From positions 1 through 31,427 of the forward strand of contig JBCBRS010000030.1 of NCBI GenBank assembly GCA_039819545.1: a DNA stretch of 31,427 nucleotides, in the 5' to 3' direction. Position 1 is the first letter of the stretch. Each line of letters opens with the position of its first letter. Below, in pieces: positions 24,759-31,427 of the stretch. The notes under the pieces are model-generated. The model worked only from the letters and a program-made list of their open reading frames with translations, was not told the origin of the DNA and searched no databases. Origin of the DNA: CALLPQ01 sp039819545. GTDB taxonomy: Bacteria > Pseudomonadota > Alphaproteobacteria > Caulobacterales > Parvularculaceae. A program made the translations under genes and the position numbers.

Positions 24759-25804
24759 TAAAGATCACTCAGCACATCAACCAGCGCTTGCATATCTTTC
24801 GGCATCGCTGCGCAAAACGATAACTCCTCGTTTGTGATAGGATGCACGAAGCCGAGATCGCGCGCGTGCAAGGCTTGCCGCGTAAACTGACGCAGGGTTT
24901 TTCTGGCCTTATCGGCGGCCTCATCGCCCGGCTTGAGACCCGCAAGACCGGGCCCGCGCCCATACACCGGATCGCCCAGAAGGGGCGCGCCAAGATGGTG
25001 CATGTGAACGCGGATCTGGTGAGTGCGGCCCGTCTCCAGGCGGCATTCCACCATGCTGGCCAATGGCTCACCGGGCATGCGGCCCCGTTCGCGTCCAAAG
25101 GTTTTCAGTGTCCTGTAATGGGTAATTGAGCGGCGCGCATCGGGCCGGGTTTCGGTCTGCGCGATCACCGCCATTTTCTTGCGGTCGCGACTGTTCCGCC
25201 CAAGGAGGGTTTCCACCGTCCCCACACCTGGGCGAAGGGCACCGGGGATCACTGCCACATAGGCCCGCTCGATATCATGCTCGGCAAACAGGGCTGCAAG
25301 GCCAAGATGGGCCTCATCATGTTTGGCGACAACCAGAAGCCCCGACGTGTCCTTATCAATGCGATGTACAATGCCGGGCCGCGCCACCCCGCCAATCCCT
25401 GACAGGCTATCGCCACAATGGGCGATCAGGGCATTGACCAATGTGCCATCGGTGTTGCCCGCACCCGGATGCACCACAAGACCTGGCGCCTTATTGATGA
25501 TGATCAGATGTGCGTCCTCAAAAACCACATCCAGCGGCATCGGTTGCGCCGCAATCGTTGCGGGCATCGCCGCGGGGATCGTCACTGAATAGCGCTGATC
25601 CCTCTTAATTTTTGTGGAGGGTGCCGTCACCGGTCTTTCATCAAGGTGCACATGGCCGTCGCTGATCAACCCTTGAACGCGCGAGCGGGTTAGGTCCACA
25701 CCGGTACGGTGCAGCGCCTCGGTCAGCCAGCGGTCAAGGCGGCCGCCCTGGTCTTCATCACTGGTGGTCACGGTATGGGTCAGGGTTGAGGATTGGGCGG
25801 TCAT
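24758..25804 (-). CDS. rluD: RluA-family 23S rRNA pseudouridine synthase (RluD-like)
   Basis: Isomerises uridines to pseudouridine, most likely in helix 69 of 23S rRNA; 348 aa, cytoplasmic. An S4 RNA-binding domain spans about 20-80 (GGRLDRWLTEAL ... RSRVQGLISDGHV). The catalytic domain has INKAPGLVVHPG and the invariant HRIDKDTSGLLVVAK with catalytic Asp150, then ETGRTHQIRVHMHHLGAPLLGDPVYG. RluD versus another RluA member is judged from the S4 domain, length and closeness to rpoH. The start at 25804 is an ATG with a weak ribosome site. The DUF2256 gene lies 77 bp upstream on the same strand. Downstream the PEP-CTERM gene converges on it with an 18-bp gap that holds a stem-loop. Confidence 0.94.
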   Translation of the reverse strand: MTAQSSTLTHTVTTSDEDQGGRLDRWLTEALHRTGVDLTRSRVQGLISDGHVHLDERPVTAPSTKIKRDQRYSVTIPAAMPATIAAQPMPLDVVFEDAHLIIINKAPGLVVHPGAGNTDGTLVNALIAHCGDSLSGIGGVARPGIVHRIDKDTSGLLVVAKHDEAHLGLAALFAEHDIERAYVAVIPGALRPGVGTVETLLGRNSRDRKKMAVIAQTETRPDARRSITHYRTLKTFGRERGRMPGEPLASMVECRLETGRTHQIRVHMHHLGAPLLGDPVYGRGPGLAGLKPGDEAADKARKTLRQFTRQALHARDLGFVHPITNEELSFCAAMPKDMQALVDVLSDL

Positions 25805-25852
25805 GCTATTTCTGTCTGTGGTTATTGTTTGGTCTCGGGGACGGCTATGAAG

Positions 25853-25870
25853 GCACCCTTTGGCGGGTGC
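25853..25870 (-). terminator. Stem-loop in the DUF2256-rluD gap
   Basis: GCACCC (25853-25858) and GGGTGC (25865-25870) form a perfect 6-bp stem with a 6-nt loop, 12 nt after the DUF2256 stop on the minus strand and 49 nt before the rluD start. No U-tract follows. It may be a weak 3' end or a leader hairpin of rluD. Confidence 0.35.
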
Positions 25871-25881
25871 GCTGCCCGCGT

Positions 25882-26058
25882 TTACTGGCTATCGGTGCCG
25901 GTCCGGCCTGATTTGGCCAGCCCACGGCAGCGATCCGAACAGTATTTCACGTTTTCCCAGTTTTTGGCCCATTTCTTTCGCCAGTCGAAGGGCCGCTGGC
26001 AAACCGGGCACATTTTGGAAGGGAGCCCATCTTTTTTGCGGTAGCGCTTTTCCGCCAT
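25882..26058 (-). CDS. DUF2256 zinc-ribbon protein
   Basis: Small basic protein of 58 aa, function unknown. Two Cys pairs (C17PVC20 and C40SDRC44) fit a zinc ribbon. Between them is the Trp-rich family signature FDWRKKWAKNWENVKYC, matching DUF2256. The N-terminus is Lys/Arg-rich, which may favour nucleic-acid contact, but that is inference. I chose ATG 26058 because AAGGA lies 11 nt upstream; a GTG at 26079 would add seven residues. It is upstream of rluD on the same strand, and the 26059-26178 gap separates it from the divergent DUF6491-like gene. The usual family length is about 50-60 aa, so it is complete. Confidence 0.88.
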   Translation of the reverse strand: MAEKRYRKKDGLPSKMCPVCQRPFDWRKKWAKNWENVKYCSDRCRGLAKSGRTGTDSQ

Positions 26059-26178
26059 TGCTGCATTCTTCCTTCTCACGCGGGAAAATCGCGCATACCC
26101 TTTGGGTACTGTGTACGCGTGTTTTTAATCGCCTGACTAAACCGGGTCGCGGCCCCCTATTCAGAAGGCATGCATCTG

Positions 26179-26622
26179 ATGACGCTATTCCCTATCAAAT
26201 TCCTGTCCGCCTGTATCCTTTTTGTCCTATCGGCCGCGGTCCCGCTCACCGCAGCATTTGCCGATGAAGAGCCTGAACCCAGCGACAAAGCCGCTGGCGT
26301 GCTTGACCAATATGAGCGCACGGGTGAGTTCCAGTCGTGCTTAAACCTGCGCCGGATTGCCCAGATCAAACCGCTGGACGCCCACTATTTTCTTGTCCGG
26401 GTCAATGGCGGGCGGCGTTACCTCAATATTGTCACCAACGGATGCCGCGGTGCCGCGCGCAGCAGCAATCGTATTCAGTATACGACATCGACGGGTCGCC
26501 TTTGCCGTAACGAAATTATCAATGTCGTTGATAACACCACGGGCGTTCTGTCGGGCAGTTGCGGTCTTGGCTCGTTTGAACGTCTTGAGCGCAAGGAGGA
26601 AAACGAAGCAATCGACCAATAA
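26179..26622 (+). CDS. Secreted DUF6491-like protein
   Basis: Small exported protein of 147 aa with no known function. The signal peptide covers about 1-28, with cleavage likely at AFA-D. The mature protein has four Cys (54, 89, 109, 128), probably two disulfides, making it a plausible DsbA client. Recognisable segments are CLNLRRIAQIKPLDAHYFLV, RRYLNIVTNGC, GRLCRNEIINVVD and SCGLGSF, which resemble DUF6491 in caulobacter-type bacteria; I base this on memory of the family pattern. Two starts compete: ATG 26170 has AAGG only 1 nt away, while ATG 26179 has it 10 nt upstream, so I chose the latter. The C-terminal tail is Glu-rich. Confidence 0.7.
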   Translation: MTLFPIKFLSACILFVLSAAVPLTAAFADEEPEPSDKAAGVLDQYERTGEFQSCLNLRRIAQIKPLDAHYFLVRVNGGRRYLNIVTNGCRGAARSSNRIQYTTSTGRLCRNEIINVVDNTTGVLSGSCGLGSFERLERKEENEAIDQ

Positions 26623-26803
26623 TCACGGTGCGAACTATATTAAGGATTAAGAGGCTGTTAGGCTTTGGTCGTTTTGTGATGATTGCGCGGTTTGACGGGT
26701 GCCTTCGTTGCCCTCGGGTGTGAATTTTTTGTGGTCTATTCAATCAAAATCAGCGCCCTTGCTGACGTTTTATGGTAAATAAATTCCTAAGAAATCCGCA
26801 AAC

Positions 26804-26900
26804 GGATAATGCTATTATCCATTAACGAGATTTTAGGTTACCGTTGAGCAATATTCTCTTGGTTAATCAGTCCGGGCCAAAAGGGGCGAGGGTGACTGAT
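26804..26900 (+). promoter_or_regulatory. Two dyads upstream of the Sel1-like gene
   Basis: GGATAAT-GCT-ATTATCC (26804-26820) is a perfect 17-bp dyad of operator type. ATCAGTC (26866-26872) pairs with GACTGAT (26894-26900) and ends 17 nt before the ATG, near the ribosome site. The 295-bp gap 26623-26917 is AT-richer than its surroundings and otherwise shows no gene. A binding site for a dimeric regulator and a leader hairpin are possible readings. Confidence 0.4.
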
Positions 26901-26917
26901 GGGCAGAGGGAAGAGAA

Positions 26918-27202
26918 ATGTCTGTTGCTTTTGATACGCATACGCTGGAATCGGCGCAACCGGTTCTGACCAGTGAAGAAATGTACCGTCGCGGTTTGGC
27001 CGCCTCAATTGCGGTAACGAATTCGCGTCTTGATCTGATCGAGGCGCACAAATGGTTCAACCTTGCCGCGATGCAAGGCAATGCCGAAGCGCGTCATTAC
27101 CGGGCTGAGCTTGCCCGTGAATTGTCGTCTGACGAGATGTCAGAGGCCCAACGGTTGGCTCGCGAATATCTATCGACACATGCGCCGCGCATTTTTGGCT
27201 AA
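26918..27202 (+). CDS. Small Sel1-like repeat protein
   Basis: 94-aa protein, no signal peptide, probably cytoplasmic. One clear Sel1/TPR-like helix pair is visible: DLIEAHKWFNLAAMQGNAEARHYRAEL (two joined segments), followed by a second helix rich in Glu/Ala (SSDEMSEAQRLAREYL). The AHKWFNLAAMQGN core is the Sel1 signature. Similar mini-proteins of about 90 aa occur in many alphaproteobacteria, usually annotated only as sel1-repeat. Such repeats mediate protein contacts; the partner is unknown. A GGGAAGAG ribosome site lies 6-10 nt before ATG 26918. It stands 93 bp upstream of the NUDIX gene on the same strand. Two dyads upstream suggest its own regulation. Confidence 0.8.
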   Translation: MSVAFDTHTLESAQPVLTSEEMYRRGLAASIAVTNSRLDLIEAHKWFNLAAMQGNAEARHYRAELARELSSDEMSEAQRLAREYLSTHAPRIFG

Positions 27203-27295
27203 CAGCCAAGTCTGTGTCTGTCTCGCGACCTTGCGGCATTGATACTGCGCGCCTAATCCTGACAGTCTTGAGGCTGATTGGGAGCATAAGACCGC

Positions 27296-28138
27296 ATGGC
27301 ATCTGCCGTCTCATCTGACGACGCACCGCCGCCCGGCGCTGCTTTTGAGCGATCGGCGACGGTCATCCTCCTGGATGATCGGGCCGGGTCAATGCGTGTC
27401 CTGATGGTGGAGCGTGCGGCAACCCTGGGTTTTGCCGCCAGCGCGCTGGTGTTTCCCGGCGGGAAAGTCGATGTCGCCGATTTGCAAGCACCGTGGCAGG
27501 GGCGCGGCGGTGTCTCCCATCCAGCATTGAAGACTATTCCCGATACGGAACATGATGTTCATATCGCAGCTATTCGGGAACTCTTTGAAGAATGCGGTAT
27601 CTTGCTTGCCTATCGTAAAGGCGCGCTGATCACCGGTTCTGCGCTCCGTACGGTGACGGATGATCTGGAGAAAACCCGCGCGGCGATCAATCGGGACGCG
27701 CGCCTCTTTCCCCGTTTTTTAGAAGATCACGGGTTAACGCCTGCCTTCGACCGGCTCACCTTTTTTGCCCGGTGGAAAACACCCGCCATGGTCAAACGGC
27801 GTTTCGACACCTGGTTTTTTGCTGCGCGGTTACCGGCGGGTCAAATGGCGGTGGCTGATGGAACGGAATCGCTGAGCGCGGATTGGCGGACACCAGCAAC
27901 CTTTCTTGCCCGCGGCGAAAGCGGGGAGGCGAAGATCATTTTCCCCACTGCGCGCACTCTTGAGCGGCTCGTACATTTTGGAACAGTGGACACCGTCCTT
28001 GAAAAGGGTGATCCCGGTATTCGCGACGCCATCACCCCTGCGGTAAAAGAAGAAAACGCTGAGCGCTATCTGACGATCCCCGAAGGTTTCGGCTATCCGG
28101 TCACCCGCGAACGGCTGGAAAAGGCCGTGCGCGGGTGA
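27296..28138 (+). CDS. NUDIX hydrolase (NUDT19-like)
   Basis: Pyrophosphohydrolase of nucleotide-linked substrates, 280 aa, cytoplasmic. The Nudix box is split: LVFPGGKVD (51-59) is separated by about 30 residues from AAIRELFEECGILL (91-104), which supplies the metal-binding RExxEE. This long insertion, the FPGGKVD element and the length suit the NUDT19/NUDT7-like group, some members of which cleave CoA or acyl-CoA; the actual substrate is not determined. Later motifs such as RWKTPAMVKRRFDTWFFAA also fit that group. A GGGAG site lies 9 nt before ATG 27296. It ends 10 bp from the convergent PepSY gene. A link to ETF-QO and fatty-acid turnover is possible but speculative. Confidence 0.88.
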   Translation: MASAVSSDDAPPPGAAFERSATVILLDDRAGSMRVLMVERAATLGFAASALVFPGGKVDVADLQAPWQGRGGVSHPALKTIPDTEHDVHIAAIRELFEECGILLAYRKGALITGSALRTVTDDLEKTRAAINRDARLFPRFLEDHGLTPAFDRLTFFARWKTPAMVKRRFDTWFFAARLPAGQMAVADGTESLSADWRTPATFLARGESGEAKIIFPTARTLERLVHFGTVDTVLEKGDPGIRDAITPAVKEENAERYLTIPEGFGYPVTRERLEKAVRG

Positions 28139-28148
28139 GGCATGGCGG

Positions 28149-28646
28149 TTAGGATAAAGCGCCCTCACGCGACAAGATCCGGCCATCTTCAGCAATTTCT
28201 ATATCCAGGCGGCCACCGGCGGCAGTGATGCCTTCAAACTCATAGACGTGGAAGCCGTTGGCACGCACCGACACTTCGATATAGCGGACGGTGAAGTCTT
28301 TCTGATCGGCGTTCAGTGCGGCCAGAACAGTGTCGGGGACTTCGCTTTCGTCGATTTCCATCTCAATTTCTTCGAGGCTGCCGTCGGCGCGCACATCGAC
28401 CTCAATATGACGCCCGCGATAATCGGTGGCCTCGAATTCGTACACGGTGACACCGGCTTCATTCTCGGTGGAGACCTTGTCAAAGGTGACGCCGGGGGCT
28501 GTTTTCTGGGCGGTTTCAAGCACGTGTGCGGGTACATCTTCAAAGGAAACGGGTTGAAATGCAGCGGCGGAAAGGGCGGCGCTGGACACCGAAACGAACA
28601 CGCCAAGCGTGCGGGCGGATTTAGCGATGGTGGCAATAGGGGACAT
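28149..28646 (-). CDS. Periplasmic protein with two PepSY-like repeats
   Basis: Exported protein of 165 aa. The signal peptide ends near AAAF (about 27-30). The rest is an internal duplication: residues 36-98 and 101-164 share VP-x-x-VL at the start, VYEFEA/VYEFEG in the middle, and a final IEVDVRADGSLEE versus LDIEIAEDGRILS. Each half has the beta-strand pattern of PepSY/putative beta-lactamase-inhibitor-like domains, which bind or inhibit envelope proteases. It is strongly acidic. I chose ATG 28646 with GGAGAG 6 nt upstream; the longer frame to 28718 has no ribosome site. The M23 endopeptidase gene lies 149 bp upstream on the same strand, with a strong stem-loop between. Modulation of that peptidase is an inference from position and fold. 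Confidence 0.78.
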   Translation of the reverse strand: MSPIATIAKSARTLGVFVSVSSAALSAAAFQPVSFEDVPAHVLETAQKTAPGVTFDKVSTENEAGVTVYEFEATDYRGRHIEVDVRADGSLEEIEMEIDESEVPDTVLAALNADQKDFTVRYIEVSVRANGFHVYEFEGITAAGGRLDIEIAEDGRILSREGALS

Positions 28647-28683
28647 GGGTCTCTCCGGCAGGGTGGGGCAAAATAGCGATGGC

Positions 28684-28708
28684 ACGTCAGCCCAATCTGG
28701 GCTGATGT
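28684..28708 (-). terminator. 11-bp stem-loop between the M23 and PepSY genes
   Basis: ACGTCAGCCCA (28684-28694) and TGGGCTGATGT (28698-28708) pair over 11 bp with one G-U and an ATC loop. It lies about 90 nt after the M23 stop and 38 nt before the PepSY start on the minus strand. The strong GC stem suits a terminator, but there is no adjacent U-tract; an attenuator or leader stem for PepSY is also possible. Confidence 0.45.
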
Positions 28709-28795
28709 TGCAGCGCAATAATTCGCATCCATGACGGATTTCAGACGGCGTTGTGAATGGCGTTTGAACTTTAGAAGACGTTTTTTTGACGCGTC

Positions 28796-30793
28796 CTAGC
28801 GGCGTCCACCGCGCGTGCCAGAGGGCAAAGCGATCGTCTGGGTCAGCATCGGAGCCATTTCAAATCCCGGTGACCGGAGCCGGTCGATTTTATCGCGGTG
28901 GTCCTTGAACCGCCGACGCGCAGATCCGGAAAGAACAGTGCCCGTTGCGATCTTCAGAGCCTGGGGGTTCACGGCCTTGCCGCGATGGTGCACCTCGTAA
29001 TGCAGGTGGGGTCCAGTGGACCGGCCGGTGGTGCCCACATAGCCGATGATATCGCCCTGGCGCACCCGCTTGCCCTTGCGAATACCGCGCGCAAACCCTT
29101 TGAGATGGGCATAGGCGGTTTTGTATCGGTTGGCATGTTTGATCCGGATATAGTTTCCGTAGGAACCAAACCGGTTTGCGCGCTCAACAATGCCATCGCC
29201 AGTGGCCTTGATCGGTGTGCCACGGCGGGCGGCGAAATCGACGCCCTTATGGGTTTTACGATAGCCAAGAATTGGGTGCTTGCGGGCCCCAAACCCCGAT
29301 GACAAGCGCGCCCCGTCAATCGGCGTTTTCATCAGTAACCGGCGGGCACTTTTTCCGTCCGTATCAAAATAATCGGCACGCTGCGTAGCTGTTTCGGGAT
29401 CAAAGAAATAGTACCCCTTCTCACGGCGTTGACCGCGCCACGATAGACGCCCGTAAAAGATTTTCCCGCCATCAACCACCTTGCCATCATCGTCATAGAC
29501 TACTTCATAGATGGCCTCGAACCGGTCGCCAGCGAAGATGTCACGCTGAAAATCAACGTCATAGGCAAAGAAATTGGCAAGCGCATTGATGACGCTGTCA
29601 GGGGCGCCCTCGGCTTTCATGGAAAGATAGAGATTGCCGCGTATTTCACCGCTACTGGCGCGGAGCCGGCGGGTGCGCTTGATGGGCGCAATCTTAGCGG
29701 TGAAGGCACCGTCCTTTTGCCGGGTTAGCGAAAGCTTTTTGCCATCCGTTGTCCGCGTATCAAGTGCGATCAAAACGGGGGCGGGTGTGCTGGCGCCCTG
29801 TGCCTCCTGAAAGGGGGTCTGATTTGCGGCCTGGGTTGTCACCTCAAAGCGATATCCCGCTGGCAGGGCGCGCAGGCGCACATGTTTCCCAAGGGCACTG
29901 ATAATTTGGGCCTGGTCGCGCCGCCCAACGCCAAGGCGCGCAAGACGGTCTGCAATCGTTTCTCCTCGGCGCAAGGTGACCGTGCGGGTGTGCGCTGCGG
30001 CACTCAGGTCCCCGTCAAACGTCTCGAGCAGCGCTCGGTCTGACAAGCGCTGCGTCGGCGCGAAAGCGCGGATGTCCGTATTTGGATCATCCAAATCGCT
30101 GGGGCCGGCGGTGCCCATATCGGCAGTTGCAAAAAAGGAAACCGGTTGGCGTTCAAGAGAGTAAGACGCTGTCGGCTGCAGATTGATGGGATGGATTGAT
30201 AGCGGATCACCCGGATCTATCCTGTCCAACCGGTCTGGCTCCTGGTTCGCAAGGTTAAGGCGCTCCGTGTTCGAGAGGCCTCGTGGTTTGCGTCTGGGGG
30301 TGAAGCCGTCTCCGGTGTTGGCGTCCGGGGCGGTGATTGCGGGTTCCTCCGCAACCTGCCGGGTGCCCCTTGGTTTCAGGCTGGGGCTATCAAAAACAAA
30401 CGGAGCCGGGTCAGCCAGCGCTGGCGGTAATGTTTGCGCGGGTGCCCGTTCGCGAAGGGGTGAGACGTCTTCTGCCGGGGCGGGTGGTGCCATGGCCGTC
30501 GCGGAACCCACCATGGCGGGCAGGGATACGTGCCTTGGCGCGGGAAGCTCCCCCACGGTTTCCGGTTGAGTCAAAAACGCCGACAGCAAGGGCCGCGCGC
30601 CTATGGCGGCAAGCATCAGAACCGCGCCCCCGATCAACAGGGCCACGGCCACACCCCAGGGCTGTTGACCGTGCGCTGCCCGATCACCCTCAAATTGCGT
30701 GTGGGTCAGCCGGCCAATACCCTCATGATAGGCCCGCTCAGGCTGCCTTTGGGGTTGTTTTTTTCGGCGTCGCTGGGATTGGTTAGCGCTCAT
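28796..30793 (-). CDS. Membrane-anchored M23 (LytM) family metallopeptidase
   Basis: Predicted DD-endopeptidase of the MepM/Csd3 type, 665 aa, loosening peptidoglycan cross-links. A cationic cytoplasmic tail (RRRKKQPQRQ) precedes a TM helix (about 46-65). A Pro-rich disordered periplasmic linker runs to about 255. An OapA/LysM-like module with GETIADRLARLG lies around 265-325. The M23 domain (about 490-610) keeps all zinc ligands: His515 and Asp519 (THKGVDF), His563 (AYAHL) and the HLH pair 596/598 (GPHLHYEVHHRG), so it should be catalytic rather than an EnvC/NlpD-like degenerate activator. A C-terminal extension of about 50 residues follows. ATG 30793 has only a weak ribosome site. The PepSY gene downstream may act with it; a terminator upstream at 30848-30870 separates it from the serine hydrolase gene. 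Confidence 0.92.
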   Translation of the reverse strand: MSANQSQRRRKKQPQRQPERAYHEGIGRLTHTQFEGDRAAHGQQPWGVAVALLIGGAVLMLAAIGARPLLSAFLTQPETVGELPAPRHVSLPAMVGSATAMAPPAPAEDVSPLRERAPAQTLPPALADPAPFVFDSPSLKPRGTRQVAEEPAITAPDANTGDGFTPRRKPRGLSNTERLNLANQEPDRLDRIDPGDPLSIHPINLQPTASYSLERQPVSFFATADMGTAGPSDLDDPNTDIRAFAPTQRLSDRALLETFDGDLSAAAHTRTVTLRRGETIADRLARLGVGRRDQAQIISALGKHVRLRALPAGYRFEVTTQAANQTPFQEAQGASTPAPVLIALDTRTTDGKKLSLTRQKDGAFTAKIAPIKRTRRLRASSGEIRGNLYLSMKAEGAPDSVINALANFFAYDVDFQRDIFAGDRFEAIYEVVYDDDGKVVDGGKIFYGRLSWRGQRREKGYYFFDPETATQRADYFDTDGKSARRLLMKTPIDGARLSSGFGARKHPILGYRKTHKGVDFAARRGTPIKATGDGIVERANRFGSYGNYIRIKHANRYKTAYAHLKGFARGIRKGKRVRQGDIIGYVGTTGRSTGPHLHYEVHHRGKAVNPQALKIATGTVLSGSARRRFKDHRDKIDRLRSPGFEMAPMLTQTIALPSGTRGGRR

Positions 30794-30847
30794 GGATACT
30801 CATCATTACGGAATGGGCGAGACCAGGGCGCGCCATTTCTTGGGGGG

Positions 30848-30870
30848 CAAAAAGGCCAGAGCCCGGCCTT
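30848..30870 (-). terminator. Intrinsic terminator for the serine hydrolase gene
   Basis: On the minus strand, AAGGCC (complement of 30865-30870), a GGGCTCT loop and GGCCTT (complement of 30852-30857) form a stem directly followed by a T5 run. This is the clearest terminator in the window. It lies about 200 nt past the serine hydrolase stop and just upstream of the M23 gene. The 30794-31071 gap shows no gene besides it. Confidence 0.6.
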
Positions 30871-31071
30871 CACGCTGACACGGTTAATAAAGTCTTTAAC
30901 GCTTCATAGAGCAAGTCATGCGCCAGATTGGTAGTGTCTCAGTTTGAATTTTATGGCGATTTCTCGCGAGTAGGGGCCATAGCTTGAATGGCAGGTTTTC
31001 GCCGATATTGGTCGGTCTGAACAAGCGATCGAGTGTCTCGCTTGGGGCAAGATTAGACGCTCCCTCAGCTT

Positions 31072-31427
31072 CTAGTTTGTTGTGCTTGGCACCAAGTGGA
31101 TTTGGTCGAATGACTTGAGCAGATCAACAACGGCCCGCGCTTTGTCTGCGCAGCGGCCATGCCCAAAATTTGACAGGCAAATCACCGTCTCGCTGCGATG
31201 AGGCAACCGGACCATGTAAGTCGAAACACCATAATCGCCGCCTTCATACCAAATTGTCAGCTGACCCTCATAAGTACTATGGACCAGACCGAAGGCATCG
31301 TTGTCTTTGTCGTGGGCATATGTGCGCGTTGAAAGCATGCGAGCACTAAAGTCTTCGCCTAGCTGTTCGGTCTGGTAAAGTGCCCGATCCCATTTCACCA
31401 GATCGTTCAAAGAAGAAAAAACGCCAC
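31072..31427 (-). CDS. Serine hydrolase, beta-lactamase class C-like, C-terminal part only
   Basis: The gene runs off the right edge, so only the last 117 residues are visible. In frame from the edge, the peptide reads GVFSSLNDLVKWDRALY, a stretch typical of the beta-lactamase/PBP-like serine hydrolase fold just before the last helices. It continues through YEGGDYGVSTYMVRLPHRSETVICLSN, the position of the KTG/HxG box, here EGG. The SxxK and YxN motifs must lie outside the window. Starting at the TTG at 31410 would be an artefact of truncation. Relatives include esterases, DD-peptidases and beta-lactamase-like enzymes, so the substrate is open. A good terminator follows at 30848-30870. Confidence 0.8.
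   Translation of the reverse strand, partial: GVFSSLNDLVKWDRALYQTEQLGEDFSARMLSTRTYAHDKDNDAFGLVHSTYEGQLTIWYEGGDYGVSTYMVRLPHRSETVICLSNFGHGRCADKARAVVDLLKSFDQIHLVPSTTN

Overview
The window looks like a chromosomal core region of an alphaproteobacterium. The neighbourhoods point to the Caulobacterales/Hyphomonadales/Parvularculales side rather than Rhizobiales: rne next to amiC next to PBP1A; rluD close to rpoH; ETF-ubiquinone oxidoreductase next to a TPR lipoprotein next to ispE; a DUF6491-like secreted protein; and a PEP-CTERM protein. This placement is inference from gene families and synteny, not a measured phylogeny. I see no phage, transposase, integrase, CRISPR array, tRNA or rRNA.

Left part (1-10702). 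A GC-rich tandem array of about 108-bp palindromic intergenic repeats (1-403) abuts the 3' end of a soluble lytic transglycosylase gene. Next come a family-4-like uracil-DNA glycosylase on the same strand, a divergent CodA-like amidohydrolase, and a forward run: ETF-QO, TPR lipoprotein, ispE and a WecA/MraY-type glycan-lipid phosphotransferase. The last three are tightly packed (11 and 19 nt gaps).

Middle (10703-22673). On the minus strand lie a DsbA-like thiol oxidoreductase, a BepA-like M48 protease with TPRs, and a 964-residue RNase E with a large acidic insertion. A 929-bp non-coding gap rich in inverted repeats separates rne from the divergent amiC. amiC is followed by a probable intrinsic terminator and then PBP1A, whose stop overlaps the stop of a convergent DUF4105 (Lnb N-terminal domain) gene.

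Right part (22673-31427). rpoH lies upstream of the DUF4105 gene, which starts at the edge of a perfect 10-bp stem. A PEP-CTERM gene points the opposite way between rpoH and rluD. Then come a DUF2256 zinc-ribbon gene, a DUF6491-like secreted protein, a Sel1-like mini-protein, a NUDIX hydrolase, a tandem PepSY-like periplasmic protein, a large membrane-anchored M23 endopeptidase, and the C-terminal end of a serine hydrolase running off the right edge.

Most of the window makes and remodels the cell envelope: lytic transglycosylase, amidase, PBP1A, M23 endopeptidase, undecaprenyl-phosphate sugar transferase, periplasmic disulfide and protease quality control, and exosortase-type sorting. Beside these are global regulators (RNase E, sigma-32, RluD) and central metabolism (ETF-QO, IspE). 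I did not find a clear new multi-gene system. The most unexplained signals are non-coding: the left-edge array with a compensatory stem change, the rne-amiC inverted-repeat cluster, the stem over the DUF4105 start codon, and five 11-bp repeats upstream of rpoH.
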